Source of the DNA: Ilumatobacteraceae bacterium
GTDB lineage: Bacteria > Actinomycetota > Acidimicrobiia > Acidimicrobiales > Ilumatobacteraceae
Assembly (NCBI GenBank): GCA_025463305.1
Contig: JAOBWK010000020.1
Location: 1 to 36,492 of the forward strand
Length of the DNA stretch: 36,492 nucleotides
Direction: 5' to 3'
Below are positions 8,512-15,236 of the stretch, in pieces. The position numbers and the translations under genes are program-made. Numbering within the stretch: the first letter of the stretch is position 1; every line of letters begins with the position of its first letter. Under the pieces are notes generated by a model. The model did not search any database. It saw only the letters and a program-made list of their open reading frames with translations, and was not told the origin of the DNA.

Positions 8512-9687
8512 ATGGCTACACCTGGTGATGGCACGCGCCCCGATTCCGACCCCGATCCGTGGGAGGCCTTCAAAGTGATCCCCGCCACGCCGGACGGGCC
8601 GCAGGAGGGTCTGCCGACGCGAGCGACGCCGGCGGCTGGACCGTACGACGCGACGAGCGCGCAGCCGAGGTCGTCCGTGCCGCCGGCCGATCCGTATCAG
8701 GGCCGCACGGTGATGCAGCCGCTGCCGGTCGAAGCGGTGCCCGCACGGCGGGTTGCGGCGGCGTACGTCGAGGAGCCGCTCAAGCCGCTGCCGAAGGGCG
8801 ATCCGCCGAGCAAGGCGCCGTGGGCGGTGCTCGCCGCCGTGATCGCGCTCGTCGTCGGCGGCGTCATCGGGTACGTCATCGGCAACCACAACAAGACGCC
8901 CACGTCGACGCTCGGCACGGCCGGTTCGCTCCCCACGGGCGACTCGGTGCCGCTCGACCAGGCCACCGTCGACAAGCGAGCCAACGACATCTTCACCCTC
9001 CTCGCCGCGCAGGCCCGCCAGCCCGGCGGCATCCAGACACCCACGCCGTACCCCGCGCTCGACGATCTGCTGAGCGTGCTCGGCGTCGGCGGAACGGCCA
9101 CGACGGCGACGACCACCGCGTCGAGTGGACCGGCCGACGTCGCCACCCTCACCGCGCAGCGCGATCAGCTGTCCGCGCAGGTGACCACGCTGCAGGGTCA
9201 GGTCACCGACCTGCAGAACCAGTTGGCGACCTCGCAGGCGACGGTGGCGTCGTTGCAGCAGACCGTGTCGAGCAACCCGAACACCGGCGACCTGCAGTCC
9301 AAGATCGACGACCAGGCCCAGCAGATCACCGACCTGCAGGGCAAGCTCGACGCGGCGAACGCCAAGCTCGACGCAGCCAACACCAGCCTGCAGACCGCGC
9401 AGGGCCAGCTCGCCACGGCGAACGCTTCGCTGCAGGCACTCGACGTCCAACAGCTCGACAACTACGTCGGGATGGACATCACCAAGGTCCGCAGCACGGC
9501 GAAGGCCAACGGCTGGGTGCTCGTCGAGCAGCCGGCCGACGCCGCGTCGGGCTCGGGCTCGGGCTCCACGTCCACCACGACCACCGTTGCGGGGCAGACG
9601 TTCACCGTCTCGGCGCAGATGCCGGCCGTCGGAGCGAACATGGTGAAGGGCTCGGTCCTCTACGTCGAGGTCGGGTCCGGCTCATGA
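8512..9687 (+). CDS. Membrane-anchored coiled-coil protein with PASTA-like C-terminus
   Basis: Protein of 391 residues. It has a Pro-rich cytosolic N-terminus of about 100 residues, one membrane helix (about 103-124, WAVLAAVIALVVGGVIGYVI), a Thr/Pro linker, a long coiled coil (about 207-312, with repeated LxxQxxxL heptads) and a C-terminal domain at about 315-388. That domain starts NYVGMDITKVRSTAKANGW and ends with VSAQMPAVGANMVKGS plus a VxVEV strand, the pattern of a PASTA domain. PASTA domains bind muropeptides or beta-lactams in cell-wall kinases and PBPs. No kinase or transpeptidase is attached here, so this is probably a cell-wall scaffold or sensor. Start ATG 8512 has only a weak GGGCGG ribosome site. 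The gene is divergent from the secreted-protein operon. Confidence 0.8.
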   Translation: MATPGDGTRPDSDPDPWEAFKVIPATPDGPQEGLPTRATPAAGPYDATSAQPRSSVPPADPYQGRTVMQPLPVEAVPARRVAAAYVEEPLKPLPKGDPPSKAPWAVLAAVIALVVGGVIGYVIGNHNKTPTSTLGTAGSLPTGDSVPLDQATVDKRANDIFTLLAAQARQPGGIQTPTPYPALDDLLSVLGVGGTATTATTTASSGPADVATLTAQRDQLSAQVTTLQGQVTDLQNQLATSQATVASLQQTVSSNPNTGDLQSKIDDQAQQITDLQGKLDAANAKLDAANTSLQTAQGQLATANASLQALDVQQLDNYVGMDITKVRSTAKANGWVLVEQPADAASGSGSGSTSTTTTVAGQTFTVSAQMPAVGANMVKGSVLYVEVGSGS

Positions 9688-9709
9688 CCGTCCGACCGTC
9701 TGACCGTCT
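9686..9709 (+). repeat. Tandem 8-mer GACCGTCY, three copies
   Basis: Three consecutive copies of GACCGTCC/T start inside the stop codon of the PASTA-like gene, followed by a decayed fourth (GATCGGCT). Confidence 0.8.
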
Positions 9710-9729
9710 GATCGGCTTGCCAGGTTCGA

Positions 9730-9744
9730 CCGGGCGCGGCCCGG
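9730..9744. terminator. Hairpin between convergent genes
   Basis: CCGGGC-GCG-GCCCGG is a perfect 6-bp stem between the convergent PASTA-like and small membrane-protein genes. No T-tract follows on either strand. Confidence 0.45.
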
Positions 9745-9750
9745 CGGGCG

Positions 9751-10329
9751 TCACTCGGCGTCGCGCCGGCTCGCCGCCCATGCCTCGTTGAGCAGTCGCG
9801 CGAGATCGGCCGCCGGCACGCCGAACGTGTCGGGGATCGATCGTGAACCGCCCATCAGCCGGCGGTTCTCCCGCGCGAGCTCGGTGTCGCCGTCGGGCGC
9901 GTAGTCGAAGACGACGCTCGTGGTGCCCCGACTCGGGTTGCGCCACGTCGTGAACTCGCTGCAGTCGGTGAGTGCGAACGAGGTGTGCCGGCGCATCGTC
10001 AACATGTCGACGGATGTGCGGGTCACGACGAGCGATCCGGGCGCGGCGAGCTCGCGGACGGCCACGAACGCGCAGAACGCGAACGTCGCGAAGATGATCC
10101 CGCCGATGATCTTGGCGACGGCGCCGGTGTGCACGCTGAACGTCAGCGCCGCGCCGAAGGTGAGGAACACGAGGCTGCCGATCAGGCTCCACACCCACCG
10201 CGACGAGCTCGCGCGCAGGACGACGCCTTCCTCGTCGTCCAGCCCATCATCCAGGCCGTCACCCAGCCCGTCATCCAGGCCGTCGTCCAGCTCGTCGGGG
10301 TCGTCGCGCGGATCGTGCTCGTCGGTCAC
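9751..10329 (-). CDS. Small membrane protein with acidic Asp-Gly repeats
   Basis: Protein of 192 residues, unknown function. The N-terminal 35 residues are almost all Asp, Gly, Leu and Glu, in a DDGLGDGLDDGL repeat. Two membrane helices follow (about 45-66 and 72-92), then a soluble C-terminal domain of about 95 residues (SLVVTRTSVDMLTMRRHTSF, later SRSIPDTFGVPAADLARLLN). Two helices followed by a small beta domain recall bacterial PH-like membrane proteins, but I cannot confirm this. The start is GTG 10329; I see no strong ribosome site. It lies downstream of the LigD polymerase on the same strand with a 57-base gap. Confidence 0.72.
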   Translation of the reverse strand: MTDEHDPRDDPDELDDGLDDGLGDGLDDGLDDEEGVVLRASSSRWVWSLIGSLVFLTFGAALTFSVHTGAVAKIIGGIIFATFAFCAFVAVRELAAPGSLVVTRTSVDMLTMRRHTSFALTDCSEFTTWRNPSRGTTSVVFDYAPDGDTELARENRRLMGGSRSIPDTFGVPAADLARLLNEAWAASRRDAE

Positions 10330-10386
10330 CCGTGCAGGCTGCCGCGATCCGACGGCGTCCGCAACACGGGCGCGCCGCGGGCGTGC

Positions 10387-11358
10387 TCAGCCCGACGCGT
10401 CGTCGCGCTGGGCGCGTGCTCGCCGCTTGCCCTCGTGCATTGCAGCCACCCGTGGGATCGGGATCGCGTGGCCCTCGGCGACGAGCTCGGCCGACAGCAC
10501 CTGCGGTGCCGGCATGGCCTCCGCCCAGCGGTCCCGGCCGCCGAGCAACGACGCCGCGTTGTGGATCGTGAAGTCCGCCGGCGACACGTCGTCGATGTCG
10601 TCCCACGCCAACGGGAACGAGACCGGGACGCCCGGCCGGGCGCGTGGGCTGTAGACCGCAGCGACGGTGGCGCCACCGGCGCGGGTGGCATCGATGAACA
10701 CCTTGCCGCCGCGATCGGCCTTCATGAACGCCGTGGTGGTCGAGTCCGGATCGAGCAGCTCGGCGCGCCGGGCGATGGCGCGCGTCACCGCGGCGGCGTC
10801 CTCCATCGACACCGACCGATCGATGGGCACGAACACGTGGAGCCCCTTGGCCCCGCTGGTCTTCAGCGCGCCGGCCAGGCCGAGGTCGCTCAACGCTTGG
10901 CGCACCAGCTTGGCCGCCAGCACCGGGGCGGCGAACGGTGCGTCCGGAGGGGGATCGAGGTCGAGCACGATGTGCGTCGCGTGATCCGGGTGATCGATCG
11001 TGGCGAGCGCCGGGTGGTACTCGGTGGCCCGCTGGTTGGCGAACCACAGCAGGGTCGGCCGGTCGTTGCAGAGCGCGTACGACACGTCGCGGTGCGACGC
11101 CTCGGCCCACACCGATGTGCGCTGCACCCAGTCGGGCGTCGACTTGGGGAGGTTCTTCTGCATGAACGGCGCCTGCCCCCGGGTCACCCGGATGACCGAC
11201 AACGGTCGATCGTGGAGGGCCGGGATGATTGAGGTGCTGACCGCGTCGAGGTAGTCGACGAGGTCGCGCTTGGTCGCGCCGGCGCCCTCGAACAACGGCT
11301 GATCGAGGTTGGTGAGGGGGACCCCGTCGCGGGTCTCGTCGGGCGCGGCACCGGCCAT
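10387..11358 (-). CDS. ligD: LigD-type DNA polymerase/primase domain protein
   Basis: Stand-alone polymerase domain of 323 residues from the archaeo-eukaryotic primase superfamily, the module that fills gaps and adds nucleotides during non-homologous end joining. Visible motifs: TNLDQPLFEG near the start, DLDPP (133-137) with two catalytic Asp, SGAKGLHVFVP (168-178), and FIDATR (221-226) with the third Asp, then SPRARPGVPVSFPLAWDD. The family length is about 300 residues; no ligase or nuclease domain is attached and no Ku gene is in the window. Actinobacteria often carry such separate copies beside a full LigD, so the end-joining role is inferred from family. The start is ATG 11358, without a strong ribosome site. 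Confidence 0.92.
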   Translation of the reverse strand: MAGAAPDETRDGVPLTNLDQPLFEGAGATKRDLVDYLDAVSTSIIPALHDRPLSVIRVTRGQAPFMQKNLPKSTPDWVQRTSVWAEASHRDVSYALCNDRPTLLWFANQRATEYHPALATIDHPDHATHIVLDLDPPPDAPFAAPVLAAKLVRQALSDLGLAGALKTSGAKGLHVFVPIDRSVSMEDAAAVTRAIARRAELLDPDSTTTAFMKADRGGKVFIDATRAGGATVAAVYSPRARPGVPVSFPLAWDDIDDVSPADFTIHNAASLLGGRDRWAEAMPAPQVLSAELVAEGHAIPIPRVAAMHEGKRRARAQRDDASG

Positions 11359-11462
11359 CGACAGAGTGTTGCCGAAACCGGTGCCCCGCCAAACCGCCGA
11401 GGTGCGCGGTCCTCCGTGGTCGCTCTATGCTCCGGCTTCCGCCGACCCGCAGAGGAACCACG

Positions 11463-12008
11463 ATGAGCGCGCTGCAGCAGATCCCGATCTCCACCATCAC
11501 CGGCGAGGACACGTCGCTCGCCGATCACGCGGGCAAGGTGCTGCTCGTGGTCAACGTCGCCTCCCAGTGCGGCCTCACCCCGCAGTACGAGGCGCTCGAG
11601 CACCTGTTCGAGGGGCGCAAGGACCAGGGCTTCGAGGTCCTCGGCTTCCCGGCGAACAACTTCGGCGCACAGGAGCCCGGAACGAACGAGGAGATCGCCG
11701 AGTTCTGCTCCACCACGTTCGCGGTCGGGTTCCCGATGTTCTCCAAGATCAGCGTCGTCGGCGAGGACCAGCATCCGCTGTACGCCGAGCTGACGTCGAC
11801 GATCCCCACGGCCGAGGGCGGGGCGGGCGAGTTCCGCGAGCGCCTGCGCGGCTTCGGCATGACCCCGAACGAGGATCCCGACATCCTCTGGAACTTCGAG
11901 AAGTTCCTCGTCGCCCGCGATGGCACCGTGGTGCGGCGGTTCGCGCCGACGATGACGCCCGACGATCCGGCGATCGTCGCCGCGATCGACGAGGAGCTCG
12001 CCCGCTGA
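11463..12008 (+). CDS. Glutathione peroxidase-family thiol peroxidase
   Basis: Cytosolic peroxidase of 181 residues that reduces hydrogen peroxide and organic hydroperoxides. The catalytic set is present: peroxidatic Cys36 in NVASQCGLT, Gln70 in GFPANNFGAQEPG, Trp143-Asn144 in WNFEKFLV. A second Cys82 in EFCSTTFAVGFPMF is where thioredoxin-dependent members keep the resolving Cys, so the reductant is more likely thioredoxin or a mycothiol system than glutathione. The start is ATG 11463 with GAGGAA eight bases before it; a TATGCT at 11427-11432 may be the -10. The adjacent MarR-type gene could respond to the same oxidants, but it has its own promoter. Confidence 0.94.
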   Translation: MSALQQIPISTITGEDTSLADHAGKVLLVVNVASQCGLTPQYEALEHLFEGRKDQGFEVLGFPANNFGAQEPGTNEEIAEFCSTTFAVGFPMFSKISVVGEDQHPLYAELTSTIPTAEGGAGEFRERLRGFGMTPNEDPDILWNFEKFLVARDGTVVRRFAPTMTPDDPAIVAAIDEELAR

Positions 12009-12010
12009 CA

Positions 12011-12024
12011 GGGCCGATCGGCCC
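12011..12024. terminator. 14-bp palindrome after the peroxidase gene
   Basis: GGGCCGATCGGCCC is a perfect palindrome two bases after the peroxidase stop. It can fold as a 5-bp stem with a GATC loop, followed by CGTTCT; a weak terminator is possible. Confidence 0.45.
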
Positions 12025-12037
12025 CGTTCTGGCCTGA

Positions 12038-12060
12038 CCTGTCCCGGCAACCTGTCCCGG
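12038..12060 (+). repeat. Direct repeat CCTGTCCCGG, 13-bp period
   Basis: Exact copies at 12038-12047 and 12051-12060, directly upstream of the MarR promoter. Confidence 0.75.
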
Positions 12061-12062
12061 TG

Positions 12063-12092
12063 CTTGACAGTCAAGAGCATTGACCATAGGCT
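12063..12092 (+). promoter_or_regulatory. MarR promoter with overlapping triple half-site operator
   Basis: TTGACA (12064-12069), a 17-base spacer, TAGGCT (12087-12092), then seven bases to ATG 12100: a near-consensus promoter giving a leaderless mRNA. Within it lie three half-sites in alternating orientation: TTGAC (12064), GTCAA (12070), TTGAC (12080). The first two form the 13-bp palindrome CTTGACAGTCAAG. This is an obvious autoregulation site for the MarR protein. Confidence 0.7.
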
Positions 12093-12099
12093 CTCGGCG

Positions 12100-12588
12100 A
12101 TGAGCGAATCGACCGACCCGCAGCCCTGGTACCTCGATGTCGTGATGCCGGCGTTGCTCGAATCGGCGCGCACGACCTATGGGATGGCGATGCGCCGCGC
12201 CCTGCTCGACGCCGGGTTCGACGACGTCCCGGCGCGCGGGATCGGCCTCATCGGCGGCATCGCCCGCAACGGCCCGGCTGCGCAACAGGACCTCACCGAG
12301 CACCTCAGCATCACCAAGCAGGCGGCGAGCCAGCTCGTCGATCAGCTCGTGCTGCGTGGCTACCTCGAACGGTCCGCCGACCCCGTCGACCGGCGGCGGA
12401 TGCTGCTCACCCTCACCCCGCGCGGCAACGACGCCGCCGCCGAGTCTGCCAAGGCCGTCGCCACGATCGATGCCGCGCTGGATCAGCGCTTCAGTGCCGA
12501 CGAGGTGGCGACGTGCCGACGAATGCTCGGCACGTTGAGCGCGATCGGTGCACGGGCGCGCGAACGCAAGCGCGCTGCGGCGAGCTGA
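12100..12588 (+). CDS. MarR-family transcriptional regulator
   Basis: Winged-helix repressor of 162 residues. The DNA-binding core is clear: QQDLTEHLSITKQAASQLVDQLVLRGYLERS, then the wing with DPVDRRRMLLTLTPRG, which matches the MarR DxRxxxxxLTxxG signature. Dimerisation helices flank it. MarR proteins release DNA on binding phenolic compounds or on oxidation of cysteines. The nearby glutathione peroxidase makes oxidative stress a fair guess, but the only Cys is in the C-terminal helix (ATCRRML). Start ATG 12100 is chosen because a near-consensus promoter places the transcript 5' end there; the upstream TTG at 12064 is the -35 itself. The operator candidate lies on its own promoter. Confidence 0.93.
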   Translation: MSESTDPQPWYLDVVMPALLESARTTYGMAMRRALLDAGFDDVPARGIGLIGGIARNGPAAQQDLTEHLSITKQAASQLVDQLVLRGYLERSADPVDRRRMLLTLTPRGNDAAAESAKAVATIDAALDQRFSADEVATCRRMLGTLSAIGARARERKRAAAS

Positions 12589-12593
12589 CGCCC

Positions 12594-12622
12594 GGTCGCG
12601 CCCGCCGGACCGAGGCGCGACC
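12594..12622. terminator. 9-bp inverted repeat between MarR and TetR genes
   Basis: GGTCGCGCC (12594-12602), 11-base loop, GGCGCGACC (12614-12622); a perfect stem starting six bases after the MarR stop. Its place suggests a terminator, though no T-tract follows. It ends eight bases before the TetR -10, so an operator role is also possible. Confidence 0.5.
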
Positions 12623-12629
12623 CACGCAT

Positions 12630-12644
12630 TATGATGCCCGTCAT
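12630..12644 (+). promoter_or_regulatory. TetR -10 box and candidate operator O1
   Basis: TATGAT (12630-12635) ends seven bases before ATG 12643, predicting a leaderless mRNA. ATGATGCCCGTCAT (12631-12644) overlaps the -10 and start. It matches the reverse complement of the sequence at 13215-13228 in 13 of 14 positions, so both are probably bound by the same regulator. Confidence 0.65.
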
Positions 12645-13212
12645 GGCCAACAACGTGCGGGCGACGATGATCGCCGGCGCGGCGCGGCTGCTCGCCGAGC
12701 GCGGGCTGGAGGGCACATCGTTCACCGAGGTGATCGAGCTCACCGGCGCGCCGCGCGGGTCGCTGTACCACCACTTCCCGGGGGGCAAGTCCGAGCTCGT
12801 CACCGAGGCGATCCGCTTCGCGGGCGCGAACGTGGTGGCGATGCTCGATGCGCAGCCGGCGATCACGCCGTTGGAGGCGCTCGAGGGCTTCATCGGCCTG
12901 TGGCGGCGCCTCCTCGTCGGGACCGACTTCCGGATCGGCTGCTCGTTGGCCGCCGTCACGATCGGGGCCGGTGGTGACGACGGGCTGATCGACGCCGCCG
13001 CGCTCGTGTTCCGCGACTGGATCCATTCCCTCGCCGGTCTGCTCGGCCGGGCCGGCATGACCAAGGCCGCCGCCCGCCGCCTGGCGACGATGGCGATCGC
13101 TTCGATGGAGGGCGCGGTCGTGGTCAGCCGGGCGACGCGGAGCATCGAGCCCTTCGACGACGTGGCCACCGAACTGCGTGGCCTGGCGAGGGCCGCTGCT
13201 CGGGCGCGTTGA
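12643..13212 (+). CDS. TetR-family regulator (LmrA/YxaF-like)
   Basis: Repressor of 189 residues. The N-terminal helix-turn-helix is typical: AARLLAERGLEGTSFTEVIELTGAPRGSLYHHFPGGKSEL. The GSLYHHFPGGK form and the C-terminal FRIGCSLAAVTI segment resemble the LmrA/YxaF subgroup, whose members control efflux or oxidoreductase genes in response to small aromatic ligands. Start ATG 12643 is preferred over ATG 12631 and 12634 because the latter lie within the -10 region. Matching 14-bp sites lie on its own start and in the promoter of the next gene, 77 bases downstream, so it probably represses itself and the tautomerase. Confidence 0.92.
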   Translation: MANNVRATMIAGAARLLAERGLEGTSFTEVIELTGAPRGSLYHHFPGGKSELVTEAIRFAGANVVAMLDAQPAITPLEALEGFIGLWRRLLVGTDFRIGCSLAAVTIGAGGDDGLIDAAALVFRDWIHSLAGLLGRAGMTKAAARRLATMAIASMEGAVVVSRATRSIEPFDDVATELRGLARAAARAR

Positions 13213-13237
13213 CTATGACGGACATCATAGATAGGGT
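13209..13237 (+). promoter_or_regulatory. Tautomerase promoter with TetR operator O2 in the spacer
   Basis: TTGACT (13209-13214), a 17-base spacer, TAGGGT (13232-13237). The imperfect 18-bp palindrome CTATGACGGACATCATAG (13213-13230) fills the spacer exactly, the classical place for a repressor. Its core is the inverse of O1 with one mismatch. Transcription should start near 13244, giving a leader of about 45 bases with its own ribosome site. Confidence 0.7.
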
Positions 13238-13288
13238 CCGAGACCGCAGAGTATGACGACCGTGATACTCGCCGGAACGGAGCCCCTC

Positions 13289-13747
13289 ATGCCCATGATC
13301 GACGTCTACGCCACGACTGGAACGTTCGCCGACACGCACGCCCTCGCCCAGGACATCGCGGCAGCGGTGATGCGCTGGGAGCAGGTCCCGCCGATCTCGA
13401 CGTTCCTCGACAACACCGCGGCGTTCATCCACGAGATGCGGGCCGACTGCATCTCCAACGCCGCGGGAAACAGCAACTACGCGCGGGTGCAGGTGCTCAC
13501 GCCGATCGGCGTGCTCGACCGCGACAAGCAGCTCGGCGTCGTGCGCGAGCTGACCGACATCGTCGCCTCGGCCGCCGGTGACCCCACCCTGGCCAACCGT
13601 ACGTGGGTGCTGATCTCCGAGTCGCCCGACGGCGGCTGGGGCATCAACGGTCACGCCAACACCGGCGCCGACATCGTCACCCTGGCCCGCACCGAGCTGG
13701 CCGCGATCGCCGCGGCGAAGGTCGGCTCGGAGCTCGGCGACGCCTGA
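13289..13747 (+). CDS. Tautomerase-superfamily protein (4-OT/MSAD-like)
   Basis: Protein of 152 residues that begins Met-Pro-Met-Ile-Asp-Val-Tyr. In this superfamily the initiator Met is removed and Pro1 becomes the catalytic base, so the start must be ATG 13289. It is preceded by a good ribosome site (GGAACGGAG). The length is that of a fused two-unit protein like malonate semialdehyde decarboxylase or cis-CaaD rather than the 62-residue 4-oxalocrotonate tautomerase. The rest fits (VQVLTPIGVLDRDKQLGVVRELTDIV, then TWVLISESPDGGWGINGH). Substrate unknown. It is the likely target of the TetR gene upstream, which suggests induction by the compound it handles. Confidence 0.88.
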   Translation: MPMIDVYATTGTFADTHALAQDIAAAVMRWEQVPPISTFLDNTAAFIHEMRADCISNAAGNSNYARVQVLTPIGVLDRDKQLGVVRELTDIVASAAGDPTLANRTWVLISESPDGGWGINGHANTGADIVTLARTELAAIAAAKVGSELGDA

Positions 13748-13768
13748 GCCCGGCCGCGACGCCTGTGC

Positions 13769-14326
13769 TCAGCGCTGCGCGGCGTACAGGTCGCGCAGCA
13801 GGCACACCTCGGCGAGGTGGTGGATCGCCTCACGGTGGATGTGCAGCACGAGGTCGAGGTACGGTGCCTCGGCGAACGGACCCTCCGCCGGGCCGACCGG
13901 CCGGGCGAGTGCTTCGACGTCGAGCCCCGACACGCCGCGCACCCACCAGGCGTATGCCGCGTCGAGCTGGGCGAGCGCGGTGTCGGCATCGGCGGCGTAC
14001 TCCGCAGTGGCGTACGTGGTCGGCGGCCCGTCGAAGTGTGAGTGGTTGCGCTCGCCGAACACCCCGATGGTCACGTGCGCCAGCCGCCAGGCGATGGTGG
14101 TGAACGGCGCCGGATCGGGCTCGCCGCGCGCGTGGTCGAGCACGAAGGCGCCCCGGCCGAGCGCGTCACGGGTGACGGCTTCGGCGCGGGGACGCACGCT
14201 CCATGCACCGGCCACCGGCTCCCAGCGGTACTCCTCGTCCGTGAGGCCGACGAGCCGGGGCCGCACGCCGTGCTCCCAGTGGAACGTCAGCTGATCGAGG
14301 AGGTGGGCGGTCCAGTCCAGGGTCAT
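13769..14326 (-). CDS. DinB-superfamily metalloprotein
   Basis: Four-helix-bundle protein of 185 residues of the DinB/mycothiol-dependent type. It shows the opening helix LLDQLTFHWEHGVRPRL, the WRLAHVTIGVFGERNHSHF helix with metal-ligand His84, and the C-terminal HIHREAIHHLAEVCLLRDLY helix with His164 and His169/170. Actinobacterial members include mycothiol-dependent S-transferases and maleylpyruvate isomerase relatives; the substrate here is unknown. The start is ATG 14326, with a TAGAAC hexamer six bases before it and no Shine-Dalgarno. It converges with the tautomerase gene, 21 bases away, and is divergent from the SGNH lipoprotein gene. Confidence 0.87.
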   Translation of the reverse strand: MTLDWTAHLLDQLTFHWEHGVRPRLVGLTDEEYRWEPVAGAWSVRPRAEAVTRDALGRGAFVLDHARGEPDPAPFTTIAWRLAHVTIGVFGERNHSHFDGPPTTYATAEYAADADTALAQLDAAYAWWVRGVSGLDVEALARPVGPAEGPFAEAPYLDLVLHIHREAIHHLAEVCLLRDLYAAQR

Positions 14327-14341
14327 GACGCCGTTCTAGCT

Positions 14342-14372
14342 GCCGTTGCGGACAGTTCGCGTCCGCAACGGC
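14342..14372. promoter_or_regulatory. Perfect 12-bp inverted repeat between divergent genes
   Basis: GCCGTTGCGGAC (14342-14353), loop AGTTCGC, GTCCGCAACGGC (14361-14372). The two flanking genes diverge (starts 14326 minus, 14397 plus), so it cannot be a terminator for either. It covers the -35 area of both, as an operator would. No regulator gene is adjacent. Confidence 0.75.
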
Positions 14373-14396
14373 GCCGAGGGGTCGTAGAGTTCGCCG

Positions 14397-15224
14397 ATGG
14401 TGCGCGCGTGGACGGCGGCCGCGGCTGGGCTCGTCGCGCTCGCGATGACCGGTTGCTCGGGCAGCGCCGCGCCGCCGATCCGGGATCCGCCGAAGCTGCC
14501 GCCCAGGCAACTGCTGCCCACAGTGGTCGTCACCAGCACCACGGTGGTCCCACCGGCCGTTCCGCCCGACCGAGTGCTGTTGATCGGCGATTCGACGCTG
14601 GAAGGCGTGCTCACCTATCAGGCCTTCGGCGCGCTGCGCGGCTTCGAGAGCACGTTCGACGCCCAGTCGTGCCGCACCCTCGGCGTCCCGTCGTGCGGGG
14701 AGGAGCCACGTCCGCCGAACGCGGTCGAGACGATCGGCGCCGCCGACGGCACCTTCGACACGGTGGTGATCATGGCCGGCTACGACGAGTGGTGGACCTC
14801 GTTCCCGACGAGCTTCGACGCTGTGGTGGCCGCGGCGCGGGCCAAGGGTGCGTCGCGCATCGTCTGGCTGACCTATCGCGAGGGCGTCGGCTACACGGTG
14901 CCCAACGGGGCGACCGCCAACGAGGCGTTCGTCAAGAACAACGTGACCCTGCGCGCCAAGGTGGCGAGCGGCGCGTTCGGTGACGTGGTGCTCGCCGACT
15001 GGTTCGCCTACACGGAGCCGACATCGGGATGGTTGGCCAACGACGGCATCCACCTCACCAAGTCGGGCGCCTTCGGCGTGGCCGACTACATCTCGCGCGA
15101 GATCGCCCACCTCGACGGTCGGGCCTGCCCGGCACCGTGGGTGGCCGGCGGTGCGATCGACGAGCCGTGCCCGGATCCCGACACGCACGCCGCGGTCGAC
15201 GACATCCGCTCCCTGTATCCGTGA
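14397..15224 (+). CDS. SGNH-hydrolase-like lipoprotein
   Basis: Surface lipoprotein of 275 residues. The signal peptide ends in the lipobox AMTGC (Cys20), followed by a Pro/Thr linker to about residue 58. The hydrolase domain has block I LLIGDSTLEG with nucleophile Ser66 and block V DGIHLTKSG with Asp216 and His219; block III is GYDE (128-131) in place of the usual GxND. It may be a deacylase/esterase acting on cell-wall or extracellular sugars, as in the acetyltransferase-linked SGNH proteins; substrate not shown. The start is ATG 14397 with TAGAGT (14385-14390) six bases before it and no ribosome site. A strong inverted repeat lies upstream at 14342-14372. Confidence 0.88.
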   Translation: MVRAWTAAAAGLVALAMTGCSGSAAPPIRDPPKLPPRQLLPTVVVTSTTVVPPAVPPDRVLLIGDSTLEGVLTYQAFGALRGFESTFDAQSCRTLGVPSCGEEPRPPNAVETIGAADGTFDTVVIMAGYDEWWTSFPTSFDAVVAAARAKGASRIVWLTYREGVGYTVPNGATANEAFVKNNVTLRAKVASGAFGDVVLADWFAYTEPTSGWLANDGIHLTKSGAFGVADYISREIAHLDGRACPAPWVAGGAIDEPCPDPDTHAAVDDIRSLYP

Positions 15225-15236
15225 CGCCCGGGAGCG

